From positions 100,048-164,047 of the forward strand of contig JAACVK010000021.1 of assembly GCA_009991595.1 (NCBI GenBank): DNA of 64,000 bases. The letters are read 5' to 3'. This stretch comes from a bacterium. Its GTDB lineage: Bacteria > Bdellovibrionota > UBA2428. The notes under the pieces are model-generated. The model was not told where the DNA came from, ran no database searches, and saw only the letters and a program-made list of their open reading frames with translations. A program made the translations under genes and the position numbers. Shown one piece after another: positions 34,364 through 43,282 of the stretch (its first letter is position 1; each line of letters starts with the position of its first letter).

Positions 34364-35452
34364 ATGCAAATCTTAAAGAAGACTCAACAACAATCTATAC
34401 TTCTATTCCTAAGCATCTTGTTGGCCAACAGTAATGTCCGAGCCGGGCTGTTTGAGATTCCGGCAGAAAATCGTGACTATGGCTCTCTTCCGGAAAGTCT
34501 TCACGATGAAGCAGATCTACTCTTCGATGCCCTGGAGGACAAAATTAACTCCGATTTACCAAGCACTACTAACGCAGGAAAATACGTAAAAAATGTTTCA
34601 AACGCTTCAGTGCTTTCTGGAACCGGCTCGGGGACCGATTACGCCTCACCCTTTAGTCTAGGGTTGCTTGGCTTCCAATCGAGCGTTGGCGTCGATCTAG
34701 GCGACACAAAATTAAGTAAAATTTCCGAAGAGCCTGAGAGAACAGGGGGATTCGCTCCACAATTTGCAATCACCGCTGGATTGAACTTAGAGGCTCTAAA
34801 ACTTGCTACCTTGGGAGCCATAGACCTCAATAAAGTGAAAGTTTATCTTCATTATTTTAAAAAGACTTTTAAACAAGATGAACTCAGCCTTGAAGCCAAG
34901 TCCTGGGGGCTTCACGCACAATATAAATACATAGATCCGGTCTCTCTTGCTCGCCTCGTTCGATGGCACGGAATTGATTTCACAACCGGCTATCGATACA
35001 ACTCAATTGAAGGCGGCACAGACATCGCCCTTAGTAAAAATAGCGTAAAGAATATAGATGGGTTTGGCGAGACAACCCTTAGTTTCTCGGGATTAGCAGA
35101 CATCAATCTAGATATAGCCACCCACACCATTCCTCTAGAAGTCTCTAGTGCGATTCGAGTCCTGTATTCAATCTTCGCCTATGGCGGCGCAGGAGCCGAT
35201 GTATCATTTGGAAAATCTAGGGCGAGTGGGTCACTTTCTAACTCAAGTGTTACTGCCTCTGGTGGAGCTGGAACAATCTCGGCAACGGGCACTCTTGATA
35301 TAGCAGAAACAAAAAAACCACAGTTAGCTAGCCTCAAATATTTTGTTGGTGGCGGAGTTGAGATGGGAGTTCTTTCTGTCTACGCGCAATGGCACCAATC
35401 CTTAACCAACGACACCTTAGGCTTCGCTCTAGGTGTCAAAGGCTTTTGGTAG
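34364..35452 (+). CDS. Outer-membrane beta-barrel-like protein
   Basis: The ATG at 34364 (MQILKKTQQQSILLFLSILLANSNVRAG) gives a normal signal peptide, whereas the track's GTG at 34325 adds residues ahead of it. The 362-residue mature body has amphipathic strands and Gly/Ser-rich turns (FAPQFAITAGLNLEAL, IDFTTGYRYNSIEGG, LKYFVGGGVEMGVLSVYAQWHQ) and ends with the aromatic-terminated LGVKGFW. It resembles a porin-like or toluene-transporter-like barrel, but no family is certain. It is a single gene. Confidence 0.6.
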   Translation: MQILKKTQQQSILLFLSILLANSNVRAGLFEIPAENRDYGSLPESLHDEADLLFDALEDKINSDLPSTTNAGKYVKNVSNASVLSGTGSGTDYASPFSLGLLGFQSSVGVDLGDTKLSKISEEPERTGGFAPQFAITAGLNLEALKLATLGAIDLNKVKVYLHYFKKTFKQDELSLEAKSWGLHAQYKYIDPVSLARLVRWHGIDFTTGYRYNSIEGGTDIALSKNSVKNIDGFGETTLSFSGLADINLDIATHTIPLEVSSAIRVLYSIFAYGGAGADVSFGKSRASGSLSNSSVTASGGAGTISATGTLDIAETKKPQLASLKYFVGGGVEMGVLSVYAQWHQSLTNDTLGFALGVKGFW

Positions 35453-35494
35453 AATCAACTTGCTGCACATTTCATAGTTGGCTAGGGTGCCAAA

Positions 35495-36112
35495 ATGGAA
35501 ACATTCATTGGCAACTTATCATGGCGCTACGCGACTAAACTTTTTGATGATTCAAAGAAACTCTCTGAAGATCAAAAAGAAAAACTTTTTTCATCCATTC
35601 AAGACGCCCCAACCTCTTTTGGGTTGCAGCCTTTTAAAGTTTTTGTAATCGAGGATTCCGAAAGAAAAGCAGCCATCCAAAAGGCTGGTTGGAATCAGCC
35701 TCAATACTCTACCTGCTCTACAATTCTTGCCTTTGTAACAAGCTCAGACGTTAGTAAGCGTATCACTGATTACATTCAACTCGCCTCAGGCGGTAACGCC
35801 GATGTTGCCGAAAAGCTTAAAGGCTACGAATCCATGATGCGTGGCTTTTTAGAAGGCAAAGATGAGGCCTGGCTTCACAACTGGGCGGGTAAGCAAGCCT
35901 ACATCGCCCTTGGCTTTGCTATGGCAGCCTGTGCAGAGCTTAAAATTGACAGCTGTCCCATGGAAGGTTTTTCTCCGGACGAGTTAGACAAGATACTTCA
36001 GCTTCCGAAAAACGAGAAAACGGCCGTGCTTTTAACAGTTGGATTTAGAAGTTCACAGGAACAACCTAAGGGGAAAGTTCGTTTTTCAAAGCAAAGCCTC
36101 TTTCAAAAGTAA
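35495..36112 (+). CDS. Nitroreductase family NAD(P)H oxidoreductase
   Basis: An FMN-binding nitroreductase of the NfsB/YfkO-like type, 205 residues. Motifs: WRYATKLFD at residue 10 (FMN-binding Arg/Thr), DAPTSFGLQPFKVFVI near 38, AGKQAYIALGFAMAACAEL near 130 and DSCPMEGFSPDEL. It probably transfers electrons from NAD(P)H to quinones or nitro compounds; the physiological substrate is unknown. AGGGTG lies 5-6 bases before the ATG. It converges on the HD-GYP gene with 16 bases between. Confidence 0.88.
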   Translation: METFIGNLSWRYATKLFDDSKKLSEDQKEKLFSSIQDAPTSFGLQPFKVFVIEDSERKAAIQKAGWNQPQYSTCSTILAFVTSSDVSKRITDYIQLASGGNADVAEKLKGYESMMRGFLEGKDEAWLHNWAGKQAYIALGFAMAACAELKIDSCPMEGFSPDELDKILQLPKNEKTAVLLTVGFRSSQEQPKGKVRFSKQSLFQK

Positions 36113-36128
36113 GGGAACAAAACTGCTC

Positions 36129-37226
36129 TTAACTTTGCCTATAACCCTTAAGAGGCAAACCCTTCGTGGGTTGGCAGGGATCAAAATCAGACGCTAAGAC
36201 CGAAACAGAGTCTGACGAGGGCTCTTTTCCCCCACAATGCATACAAAAGGACTTAAACAAGTTTGGATCAATTTTTACGCCTGCCGCTTTAGACATAATG
36301 GCCAAGGCATCTGGGATTGAAACCACTGTGTTGTAGGCACGCTTCGTGGTGATAGCATCAAAAAAATCGCAAATTGCGGTTAAACGAGCCATGCGATGAA
36401 TCTCTTCACCTTTAAGACCTTCTGGATAGCCCGAACCATCAAAACTCTCGTGATGCTCAAAAACAACCCTCTTTAAAACATCCAAATCCACGCCCTTAGG
36501 TGCCTCAAAATCAACCTCGCACAACAATTCCTTCCCAAACCACGGATGTCTTTGAATCTCTGCAAACTCTTGGGGACTCAATTTTTCAGGCTTGTTGATA
36601 ATACTCGTGGAAATTTGAATCTTCCCAATATCGTGCAACATTCCACCAAGCCCAGCTAAGCTCAACTCTTCTTGGCTAGAATCTGGCTTTAAAAATCGCT
36701 GAAAGGCAATGCAATACATAGCCACATTCACAGAGTGATCATAAGTATAAAAGTCATGAAAGCTCAAACGAGCAATGTGTGCTTGAAGCGCATCAATCGA
36801 ATAGTCTTGAACCAAATCAACCATAACCGCTACAGCGTCCTGACATTTCTTTACCGACTGAGTTAGCAGCTCTGTGCTGAACTTCTTATTAGGTTCAAAA
36901 AGCTGATCCAAATATTCAATTGCAGAACTTTTAATGATCTCTGACTTCTTTTCTTCGCTGATATCATTCCCGGAGATAAGTCCACTAAGAAACAGGTGCC
37001 GTTGCTCTTCTAATACGTAAAGCCTTCCATACTTTTCCTGGATTTCGTTTAAATCATCAACCTCAAACACTTCCCCTATTGGGAAAACCTTCATAAATTT
37101 ATTAGAGGATCCGTCCCCGGAAAAGTTTGTATACAAGTCAAAACTCATGGGCTCATTCAACGGCACATTCTGCATTGAAATGCTGAACACTTGATCAAAC
37201 TTTTTATTTACAACTGCCTTCTTCAC
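36129..37226 (-). CDS. HD-GYP domain protein (putative c-di-GMP phosphodiesterase)
   Basis: GTG start, 365 residues. The N-terminal ~150 residues resemble the DUF3391-like regulatory part often preceding HD-GYP. The catalytic domain carries HDFYTYDHSVNVAMY, GGMLHDIGK (HD metal site), HPWFGKELL and HHESFDGSGYPEGLKGEEI (the HHExxDGxGYP signature). It should hydrolyse cyclic di-GMP to pGpG or GMP. Together with the diguanylate cyclase at 12 kb and the PilZ protein at 39.7 kb, it shows that c-di-GMP signalling is used. No partner is encoded alongside. Confidence 0.88.
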   Translation of the reverse strand: MKKAVVNKKFDQVFSISMQNVPLNEPMSFDLYTNFSGDGSSNKFMKVFPIGEVFEVDDLNEIQEKYGRLYVLEEQRHLFLSGLISGNDISEEKKSEIIKSSAIEYLDQLFEPNKKFSTELLTQSVKKCQDAVAVMVDLVQDYSIDALQAHIARLSFHDFYTYDHSVNVAMYCIAFQRFLKPDSSQEELSLAGLGGMLHDIGKIQISTSIINKPEKLSPQEFAEIQRHPWFGKELLCEVDFEAPKGVDLDVLKRVVFEHHESFDGSGYPEGLKGEEIHRMARLTAICDFFDAITTKRAYNTVVSIPDALAIMSKAAGVKIDPNLFKSFCMHCGGKEPSSDSVSVLASDFDPCQPTKGLPLKGYRQS

Positions 37227-37342
37227 ACAAACAATTGTATCGGATCAAAGTGGCAAGAACAGGGTTAATGCCGCGCGCCAGACGAATTATCCCCTCTTCT
37301 AAGAAAACTAAGCTAATTAATTGCTATCCTAAAGCTAGATAC

Positions 37343-38590
37343 ATGAAACGACTTAAACTTAGACTTCTTTCCCTGATTATTTTTCTACTGACCTCGTGTC
37401 AAAGTCAGAAAAAGCATTTAAACATTGGCGACCCTACCTTGACGCAAGAAGAGAAAGCCGAACAACTAACAAGAGAAGTAGAAATCGACTCAGGAGTCGT
37501 TCAAATCGAAATTCTTCTAGAAGACAATATAAAAGAAATTTTTCAGAAGAAGCACTCTAACAATAAAGTTGTGCCACCAGATCTACTCAAAGAAGAATAC
37601 GAGTATCTTCTTACAAATCTATTTCGAAATCGAAGATGCTTTCGAGCCACCGGGGAGCAAAAGACTCTCACCAACTTCTTTAAGGATTATCGAATAGCCT
37701 ATACAACCTCAAAAGAGGCCACTCCTATCAAAATTGCCACATCTCGTTTAAGCAACATTTTTTGCACCGAATTCCCTCAAAGTCTTTCCGAAGGAAGCGT
37801 CTTAATTCTAAAAAAGGACTCTCCAAAAAAAGCCTCTATACTTGAATGGTCTACGCAATTTACCCTATCAAACTATGACCTAAACCAGTTAAAGGAAACT
37901 GCTTACCATGAGCTCCCTTCAACCATCTCGTTAGATTTGATAGAAAACGACAAGGAACAGAAGCGGGTCCTTAAAGTCGCCTTGAGCACTCATAACCTTA
38001 AGTATGTGAAGAAGATCCTTAGCAAAAAAAAATTAGCCTACAGTCCAGGAGATCGAAATTACATTTTCAAACTGTTTCAAGACTACGCAATCGCCTCTCG
38101 CGCAAATTGTGACAACAAGATTGCAGAGCACTTGATTATTTCTGGTGCGAGCATTGATGCCATAAATGACACTCGAAGCGAAGGCACATCAATCGCGCTG
38201 GACTGCCCTATGTTTGCCGAATTTCTTTATGTTTGGTCCCCAGCCCATAGAGAACAAATCGTGCATCATGTCAACGAACTCTTTGTAAGCATTCTCAACT
38301 CATCAACCCCCAAAACTCCACGCGCCGTTCTCGATGTCAGTAAACTTTATAAAATTATCTTAGAGCGACTCCTATTTGCCTGTCAGTCGGGAGACGAAAG
38401 TCAATGTGTCGTCGCCGAACTGTTTTTTAAAAACTATCAAAACGCACTACCCACCTTGTCCCGATTTGAACAGAATGGAATTCAAACCCAGCGACAAAAA
38501 ATGCAGGGATTATTTGAAGAGCTTCAAAAGCGCAACGCCCCACAACAACCCGCCAAACAGAAGAAAAGCACCCAAAGCATCGCCATATAA
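37343..38590 (+). CDS. Lipoprotein of unknown function
   Basis: The track starts at 37235, but the ATG at 37343 begins a clear lipoprotein signal, MKRLKLRLLSLIIFLLTSC (lipobox LTSC). The 415-residue protein is helical. The region around VALSTHNLKYVKKILSKKKLAYSPGD...HLIISGASIDAIND resembles diverged ankyrin-type repeats. Four cysteines lie mid-protein and in the C-terminal half. The last ~30 residues are Gln/Lys/Pro-rich. No family is certain. It is divergent from the HD-GYP gene. Confidence 0.68.
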   Translation: MKRLKLRLLSLIIFLLTSCQSQKKHLNIGDPTLTQEEKAEQLTREVEIDSGVVQIEILLEDNIKEIFQKKHSNNKVVPPDLLKEEYEYLLTNLFRNRRCFRATGEQKTLTNFFKDYRIAYTTSKEATPIKIATSRLSNIFCTEFPQSLSEGSVLILKKDSPKKASILEWSTQFTLSNYDLNQLKETAYHELPSTISLDLIENDKEQKRVLKVALSTHNLKYVKKILSKKKLAYSPGDRNYIFKLFQDYAIASRANCDNKIAEHLIISGASIDAINDTRSEGTSIALDCPMFAEFLYVWSPAHREQIVHHVNELFVSILNSSTPKTPRAVLDVSKLYKIILERLLFACQSGDESQCVVAELFFKNYQNALPTLSRFEQNGIQTQRQKMQGLFEELQKRNAPQQPAKQKKSTQSIAI

Positions 38591-38677
38591 AGACGGCCAG
38601 CTTATGCCATTTGTTTGACTTGAGAAGCAAAAACACTAACACCTTCGCTCGCCAGTTTCGTATTATAATGGCTCTAT

Positions 38678-39544
38678 ATGCACACTCGGCTGAAGTATGT
38701 TTTGATTATCGGACTAGTGAGCCTAGGCCTGCAAACCTGTGAAAATTTTTATAGCTCCTACAATAATGTTAACAGCCGAAAGTATCGCCTGGAGAAAGCT
38801 AGAAACCACATAGACAATGAAGAATTTACAGACGCTATTGCTCAACTTTATCCAGAATGGATTGATGACGTTACAAATGAAGAAGTTGCCTATTATTTTG
38901 CCATTGCTCACGCAGGCAGAGCAGGCCTCAACATCATTGATCTAGTGTCTGAACTCGCAGAGGATCTCAGCTCAAAAACAATCGTCGAAGGAATTAGTGA
39001 GTTTTTTGAAGACGCCGACGATGAGGACATCAGTGACATAAAAGAAGCTATTCGAATCATTGAATTCACGGCTGATGAAGTTAACGATCGCTCTGCCCGC
39101 ATGAATTTTCTAGCTCTCTTTGCAAACTGGGCCCGAATTGGAATTGTTCTTCATCGCTATTCCTATTCAAGCAACACACTTTTAACGAGCAACTTTGATG
39201 CTTGCAAACTAAGCTCAAGCATTGGCTCAGCCCGAACAGGACTACCTGACAACGCTGTCGATGAAATCATGGTTTCAGTTCCCAGGATTGTAGAGCTCGC
39301 GGCCGTCATTTCAGGAACGGGCGATGCCTTTGATGCCCTTTTAGGAAGCTCTTTCTCTGGCCTTGGATCGGCCCCCACTGAGCCCATCCCTTGCTCTGCT
39401 GACTCTGACGCGGTCCTCTGCCTAGCCACACGCTCTTTAATCAACCTGGGTGCTGACGATGGCGGAATTGGCTTAGACACAGGAAATTTTGCTGGCGATA
39501 ATGCAGGCCCTCCCATAGGGACCTGCGATGACACCTACAACTAG
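38678..39544 (+). CDS. Exported helical hypothetical protein
   Basis: MHTRLKYVLIIGLVSLGLQTCENF is an export signal whose Cys could be lipidated, although LQTC is a poor lipobox. The 288-residue protein is acidic. The segment KARNHIDNEEFTDAIAQLYPEWIDD...YYFAIAHAGRAGL resembles one or two TPR units. The C-terminal quarter is Gly/Asp-rich with several cysteines. It follows the preceding lipoprotein gene by 87 bases and may belong to the same transcript. No family is recognised. Confidence 0.62.
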   Translation: MHTRLKYVLIIGLVSLGLQTCENFYSSYNNVNSRKYRLEKARNHIDNEEFTDAIAQLYPEWIDDVTNEEVAYYFAIAHAGRAGLNIIDLVSELAEDLSSKTIVEGISEFFEDADDEDISDIKEAIRIIEFTADEVNDRSARMNFLALFANWARIGIVLHRYSYSSNTLLTSNFDACKLSSSIGSARTGLPDNAVDEIMVSVPRIVELAAVISGTGDAFDALLGSSFSGLGSAPTEPIPCSADSDAVLCLATRSLINLGADDGGIGLDTGNFAGDNAGPPIGTCDDTYN

Positions 39545-39653
39545 GAAAAGGCCTCCCCCTAGCGTCAACAAATCTACAAAGAGCCAAAAAGCTGCTTAGT
39601 TCCTGTTTCACCGAAGCTTTAACCTTAGGGAGGAATAAGCAATAATAGAGAAG

Positions 39654-39977
39654 ATGTCGGGTATTCAAAGACGTTCTTGCTACCGTGTGCAATATCCATC
39701 AGGAGAAGGCCCCACCATGCAAATGTCAAAAGGGGTTTACCCTGTTATCGATCTATCCGAAGGCGGCCTTTCCTTCTCTACCGACGTTGGACAATTTCTT
39801 ACTGGAGAAGTTTACAACCTCAAGCTTCATTTCAAAGACGGCGAACAGTTCAGTAGCTCAGCAGAGGTGGTTCGACTAAGCGCCAAGTCTGTGAGCCTTC
39901 GCCTTAGCACTGAAGTGCCCTACCGGAAGATTGTGGCCGAGCAACTGCGCCTTAAGAACAGCTATCCCAATATTTGA
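39654..39977 (+). CDS. PilZ-domain protein (c-di-GMP receptor candidate)
   Basis: The 107-residue protein is a single PilZ domain. RRSCYR at residues 6-11 provides the RxxxR arginines and DLSEGGLSF near 34 the [D/N]xSxxG motif; both are needed to bind cyclic di-GMP. No other domain is present, so it should act by binding a partner. It ends 58 bases before lexA and could be read into lexA, although lexA has its own promoter. Confidence 0.8.
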   Translation: MSGIQRRSCYRVQYPSGEGPTMQMSKGVYPVIDLSEGGLSFSTDVGQFLTGEVYNLKLHFKDGEQFSSSAEVVRLSAKSVSLRLSTEVPYRKIVAEQLRLKNSYPNI

Positions 39978-39995
39978 AAATTCTTCAAAAAGCGT

Positions 39996-40024
39996 TTTCA
40001 AATAACTTTCAAACATGATAGATT
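39996..40024 (+). promoter_or_regulatory. lexA promoter with direct-repeat SOS-type operator
   Basis: TTTCAA (39996) and TTTCAA (40007) are separated by ATAAC. The first copy is spaced 17 bp from an extended -10, TG-A-TAGATT (ending 40024). The identical layout occurs before imuA and dnaE2. An operator across -35 and spacer would let LexA repress its own gene. Confidence 0.7.
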
Positions 40025-40035
40025 GAAAAGCACAT

Positions 40036-40644
40036 ATGGCCAACAAAGATCTTACCCCCAAACAAAAACTCGTTTTGGATTACATCAAACGCTACAGCAA
40101 AAAGCATGGGCACACGCCCACCCAAGAGGCCATAACAAAGGGACTTGGCTTTCGCTCCGTAGGAACCATAAACTACCACCTACAAGGGCTGAAAGAACAA
40201 GGCTACCTAGAAGAAACTGAAAAGAATGCAAAGTATGGCATTCAACTAAAGACTAAAGACAATCAACTTCCGCTATTGGGCAAAGTTGCTGCTGGTAACC
40301 CTATCGACTTTAGAATCAGCAATGAAAGCATAGAAGTGCCAAGCAGTTTCATAAAAGGCAATAAAGAGCATTTCGTTCTACAGGCCTCTGGAAACTCTAT
40401 GATCGACGCCCATATTCTAGATGGCGACCTCTTGATTATTCGAAAGCAAGAGTCAGCAGACAACGGTCAAATTGTTGTGGCTGAGATAAACAATGAGGCC
40501 ACGATTAAACGTTTTTTCAAAAAATCCAGCAGTGTCGAGCTACACCCAGAAAATGAGAACTACAAAATTATAAAAGTCTCTAACGATTCTGACGATTTTA
40601 GAATTGAAGGAATTCTGGTCGGAGTGCTCAGCCCAAGGTCCTAG
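40036..40644 (+). CDS. lexA: LexA SOS repressor/autoprotease
   Basis: The 202-residue protein has a winged-helix N-terminus with PTQEAITKGLGFRSVGTINYHLQGLKEQGYL, a linker, and the S24 peptidase domain. Cleavage site is Ala86-Gly87 (GKVAAGNP), the catalytic Ser is Ser121 (GNSMIDAHILDGD) and the general-base Lys is Lys158 (ATIKRFF). RecA filaments trigger self-cleavage and release target genes. The recognition helix (RSVGTINYHLQGL) differs from E. coli (SPNAAEEHLKAL), in keeping with a different operator. The upstream direct repeat, shared with imuA and dnaE2, is the probable LexA site. Confidence 0.95.
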   Translation: MANKDLTPKQKLVLDYIKRYSKKHGHTPTQEAITKGLGFRSVGTINYHLQGLKEQGYLEETEKNAKYGIQLKTKDNQLPLLGKVAAGNPIDFRISNESIEVPSSFIKGNKEHFVLQASGNSMIDAHILDGDLLIIRKQESADNGQIVVAEINNEATIKRFFKKSSSVELHPENENYKIIKVSNDSDDFRIEGILVGVLSPRS

Positions 40645-40652
40645 AACAATTC

Positions 40653-41102
40653 CTAGTTCTCAACCGAAGCGGGGTGAACATTTCCACCTCTAGGACCTTC
40701 GAGTTGAAGAGCCAATTGAGCTCGCTCAAAACAGCCTTGCAAAAGATTTTTTCCATCGCTCGACTCTAAGTAGACTCCTGTTAGCTCTGAGATGCGCTGC
40801 TCAACTTCCCCCGAAGATTCTTCTAGAGTGTTGTAATTTGTAGGAATCACTCCAGCCTTTTCAATCCCAGTGGCCATACAAGGGCAATACATTGAAAAAA
40901 GAGCAAAGTGTTCTTTGGGAGCCTGTTCCTTGCAGCCGTCAATAAAGCCCTCTCGCAACTCAATCGACCAATCTTTCGATTGTGAAACCTGTGATCGGTT
41001 ATCTAAAACTCCATACTTGAAACAAACGCAAAACAACCCAACAGCAAGCAACGTCCCAGCTATCAACAAAATTCGTCCCTTCCAAATGAAAGATTGGCTC
41101 AT
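40653..41102 (-). CDS. Membrane-anchored or exported hypothetical protein with cysteines
   Basis: The ATG at 41111 sits directly against AGGAG. The ATG three codons later (41102, MSQSFIWKGRILLIAGTLLAVGLFCVCFKYG) has correct spacing and is preferred, giving 149 residues with one N-terminal membrane segment. The periplasmic part has DGCKEQ, YCPCMATGIEKAG and LLQGCFERA, a pattern of four cysteines in short helical segments. No family is recognised. A tandem CTTAAC element lies about 50 bp upstream on the same strand. It converges on lexA. Confidence 0.65.
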   Translation of the reverse strand: MSQSFIWKGRILLIAGTLLAVGLFCVCFKYGVLDNRSQVSQSKDWSIELREGFIDGCKEQAPKEHFALFSMYCPCMATGIEKAGVIPTNYNTLEESSGEVEQRISELTGVYLESSDGKNLLQGCFERAQLALQLEGPRGGNVHPASVEN

Positions 41103-41150
41103 AAAAAACATCTCCTATTCTTAAGGTAAGCCATCTAGCCAGCCAAACCA

Positions 41151-41167
41151 GTTAAGTTTTAGTTAAG
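41151..41167 (-). promoter_or_regulatory. Tandem CTTAAC-N5-CTTAAC motif, copy 3
   Basis: On the minus strand this reads CTTAACTAAAACTTAAC. It lies about 49 bp upstream of the start at 41102. Further single CTTAAC copies follow on the plus strand at 41177 and 41242 in the same 283-bp divergent intergenic region. Confidence 0.5.
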
Positions 41168-41385
41168 AAGACAATCTTAACATTCTTAGAATAGATAATT
41201 TAAACATAAACAGCCTAAGCTCAAGCCATAGATATGCCGATCTTAACTCGTGTTTAAAAAAGAATTTTGGAAAGACATTCGTGGAGCCGTCCCCGTATAC
41301 GATGAACATCGGTTTTTTCCGCTAGCATTTCCTACCAAACATCTCACAAAAATAGGCACTGCCTGCTCTAGGAACATAGAGTAAA

Positions 41386-43266
41386 GTGAAGTATCGGGCT
41401 GAAATTGATGGAATGCGTGCTATTGCTGTTTTGGCAGTCATCTTCTTTCACGCTGGCTTCAAGCACTTCTCTGGTGGCTATGTTGGCGTCGATATATTCT
41501 TCGTGATCAGCGGCTACTTGATCACTACTCAAATCACTCAAGAGATCAAAAAATCCAATTTTTCATTACTCTACTTTTACGAACGAAGAGCAAGACGAAT
41601 CCTTCCACTATTATTTGCTGTCTGTTTGATAACCTCTCCCCTCGCTTTCATTCATCTCTCAAATCGAGATTTTTACGACTATGCGCAAAGCTTGATTGCG
41701 TCGTCTTTATTTTCATCCAACATCCTATTCTTTTTTGAAAGTGGCTATTTTGATTCTCTTGTGGACACAAAGCCACTTTTGCATACCTGGAGCCTAGCCC
41801 TAGAAGAACAATATTACCTCGTGTTTCCCCTGCTCTTGTTGATGCTAAAAGGCTGGAACTCAAAGAAAGTGTTTGCAAGTATATTGCTGCTTACCATTAG
41901 CAGCTTGCTTCTTGCCCAAGCCTTTGTGGAGGAATACCCAAGCGCTACATTTTACTTACTACCCTTTCGAGGCTGGGAAATCCTCATAGGTGCCTTGCTG
42001 GCTTGCTTTGAAGTCTATTGGCCTAAGCAACTCAAAAAAATTAATCACTCAATTAGCAATTGCCTTTCATTCATTGGCCTGGTCTTCATTATCACTTCGA
42101 TTTTCATTTTTTCGCCCGAAACCCCATTCCCAAGCTTCTACACTCTTTTGCCTACGATAGGTTCTGTCCTTATCTTGGGCTTTGCTCGACCGCAGACCTT
42201 TGCTCACTATATTTTGAGATCAAGACTCTTAGTTGGGTGTGGCCTTATTAGTTATAGTTTGTATCTTTGGCATCAACCCCTCTTTGCAATAGTTAAATAT
42301 CGACGCCTCTTAGAACCTTCATCCGAGCTCATGATGTTTTACTCACTTCTGCTATTCCCGCTTTCTTATTTTTCTTGGCGCTGGATTGAACAGCCCTGGC
42401 GAAACAAGAACTTTCTTTCTCAAAAGAGTGTTTTTCAATTTTCTGGCTTAGGAATCCTTCTCTTTACAGCTCTCAGCAGTGCCTTTATTTTCAGCAAAAA
42501 TGAACGTGCCCTCTATGCAGGAGAAGGTCTTGCATGGGTTGAAAAAGTTCAAAACAGTAATCCTCGACTGATTCTTTACGGAGATAGCCATGCACGGCAA
42601 TATTTTCGTTCTTTGGAAGAGGTTTATGGTGAATCAACTCTTTTATCAAAAGGAGCTTGTCTAGCCTTGCCCGGTATTTTAGGAAAGTATGAGGGAGCAG
42701 ACTTCAACTCAAAAAAATGTGCTGGGCTCTTGTTAGAATTAAAAAATTTATTAAAACAACACCCCACGACACCACTTTTCATAGCCTATCGCTGGGATTT
42801 GAAAGTTCTGGACTCTAGGTCAGAAAAAGGAATCGGGAACACACAAGAAGAGTTAGGCATCAACGCATTAGCAGAGTCTTTAAAAATGCTTTTGAGTTGG
42901 CCAGAAAATCATCAAAGAAAAATTGTGCTCATTGGCTCAGTACCATCGGCTGCCTCAGCCAGCCCTGGAATGCACTCTGGATACGAACGATGTGAAAAAT
43001 ACATTGACGCAAAATGTCCCCTCTTTTACCCCAAAACAAAAGGCGAGGGACTCAAAGTTAATGAGATGCTTTCTAAACTCACCCTAGAAAATGCTAACCT
43101 TAGCTTCATCGACCCCTACGAAAGCCTCTGTGATGAAAAAGGATGTCATTTGTTTATAAAAGACCAAGCACTGTATTCGGATCACGCCCACTTAACTCGA
43201 TTTGGCGCTGACCTCGTCATCGATCAAGCCCTACAACAAGAAAAGAAACAAATACCCTCTATCTAG
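41386..43266 (+). CDS. OafA-like acyltransferase-3 with SGNH domain
   Basis: GTG start, 626 residues. Residues about 1-365 form the 10-helix acyltransferase-3 domain, with EIDGMRAIAVLAVIFFHAG (catalytic His), GGYVGVDIFFVISGYLIT, RRARRILP and HTWSLALEEQYYLVFPLLL. Helix 11 leads to a periplasmic SGNH hydrolase-like domain (about 395-620) with LYGDSHARQ and the Asp/His pair SDHAHLTRFGA. Such fusions O-acetylate LPS O-antigen or other surface glycans using cytoplasmic acetyl-CoA. No glycan cluster surrounds it, so the target is unknown. Confidence 0.9.
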   Translation: MKYRAEIDGMRAIAVLAVIFFHAGFKHFSGGYVGVDIFFVISGYLITTQITQEIKKSNFSLLYFYERRARRILPLLFAVCLITSPLAFIHLSNRDFYDYAQSLIASSLFSSNILFFFESGYFDSLVDTKPLLHTWSLALEEQYYLVFPLLLLMLKGWNSKKVFASILLLTISSLLLAQAFVEEYPSATFYLLPFRGWEILIGALLACFEVYWPKQLKKINHSISNCLSFIGLVFIITSIFIFSPETPFPSFYTLLPTIGSVLILGFARPQTFAHYILRSRLLVGCGLISYSLYLWHQPLFAIVKYRRLLEPSSELMMFYSLLLFPLSYFSWRWIEQPWRNKNFLSQKSVFQFSGLGILLFTALSSAFIFSKNERALYAGEGLAWVEKVQNSNPRLILYGDSHARQYFRSLEEVYGESTLLSKGACLALPGILGKYEGADFNSKKCAGLLLELKNLLKQHPTTPLFIAYRWDLKVLDSRSEKGIGNTQEELGINALAESLKMLLSWPENHQRKIVLIGSVPSAASASPGMHSGYERCEKYIDAKCPLFYPKTKGEGLKVNEMLSKLTLENANLSFIDPYESLCDEKGCHLFIKDQALYSDHAHLTRFGADLVIDQALQQEKKQIPSI

Positions 43267-43282
43267 CCAAGACCGCCTTGTC

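Noticed and set aside
39978-40035. Bdellovibrio-type LexA palindrome TTAC-N3-GTAA upstream of lexA, imuA or dnaE2
   Set aside because: Searched in all three upstream regions and not present; the direct repeat TTTCAA-N5-TTTCAA is what they share.
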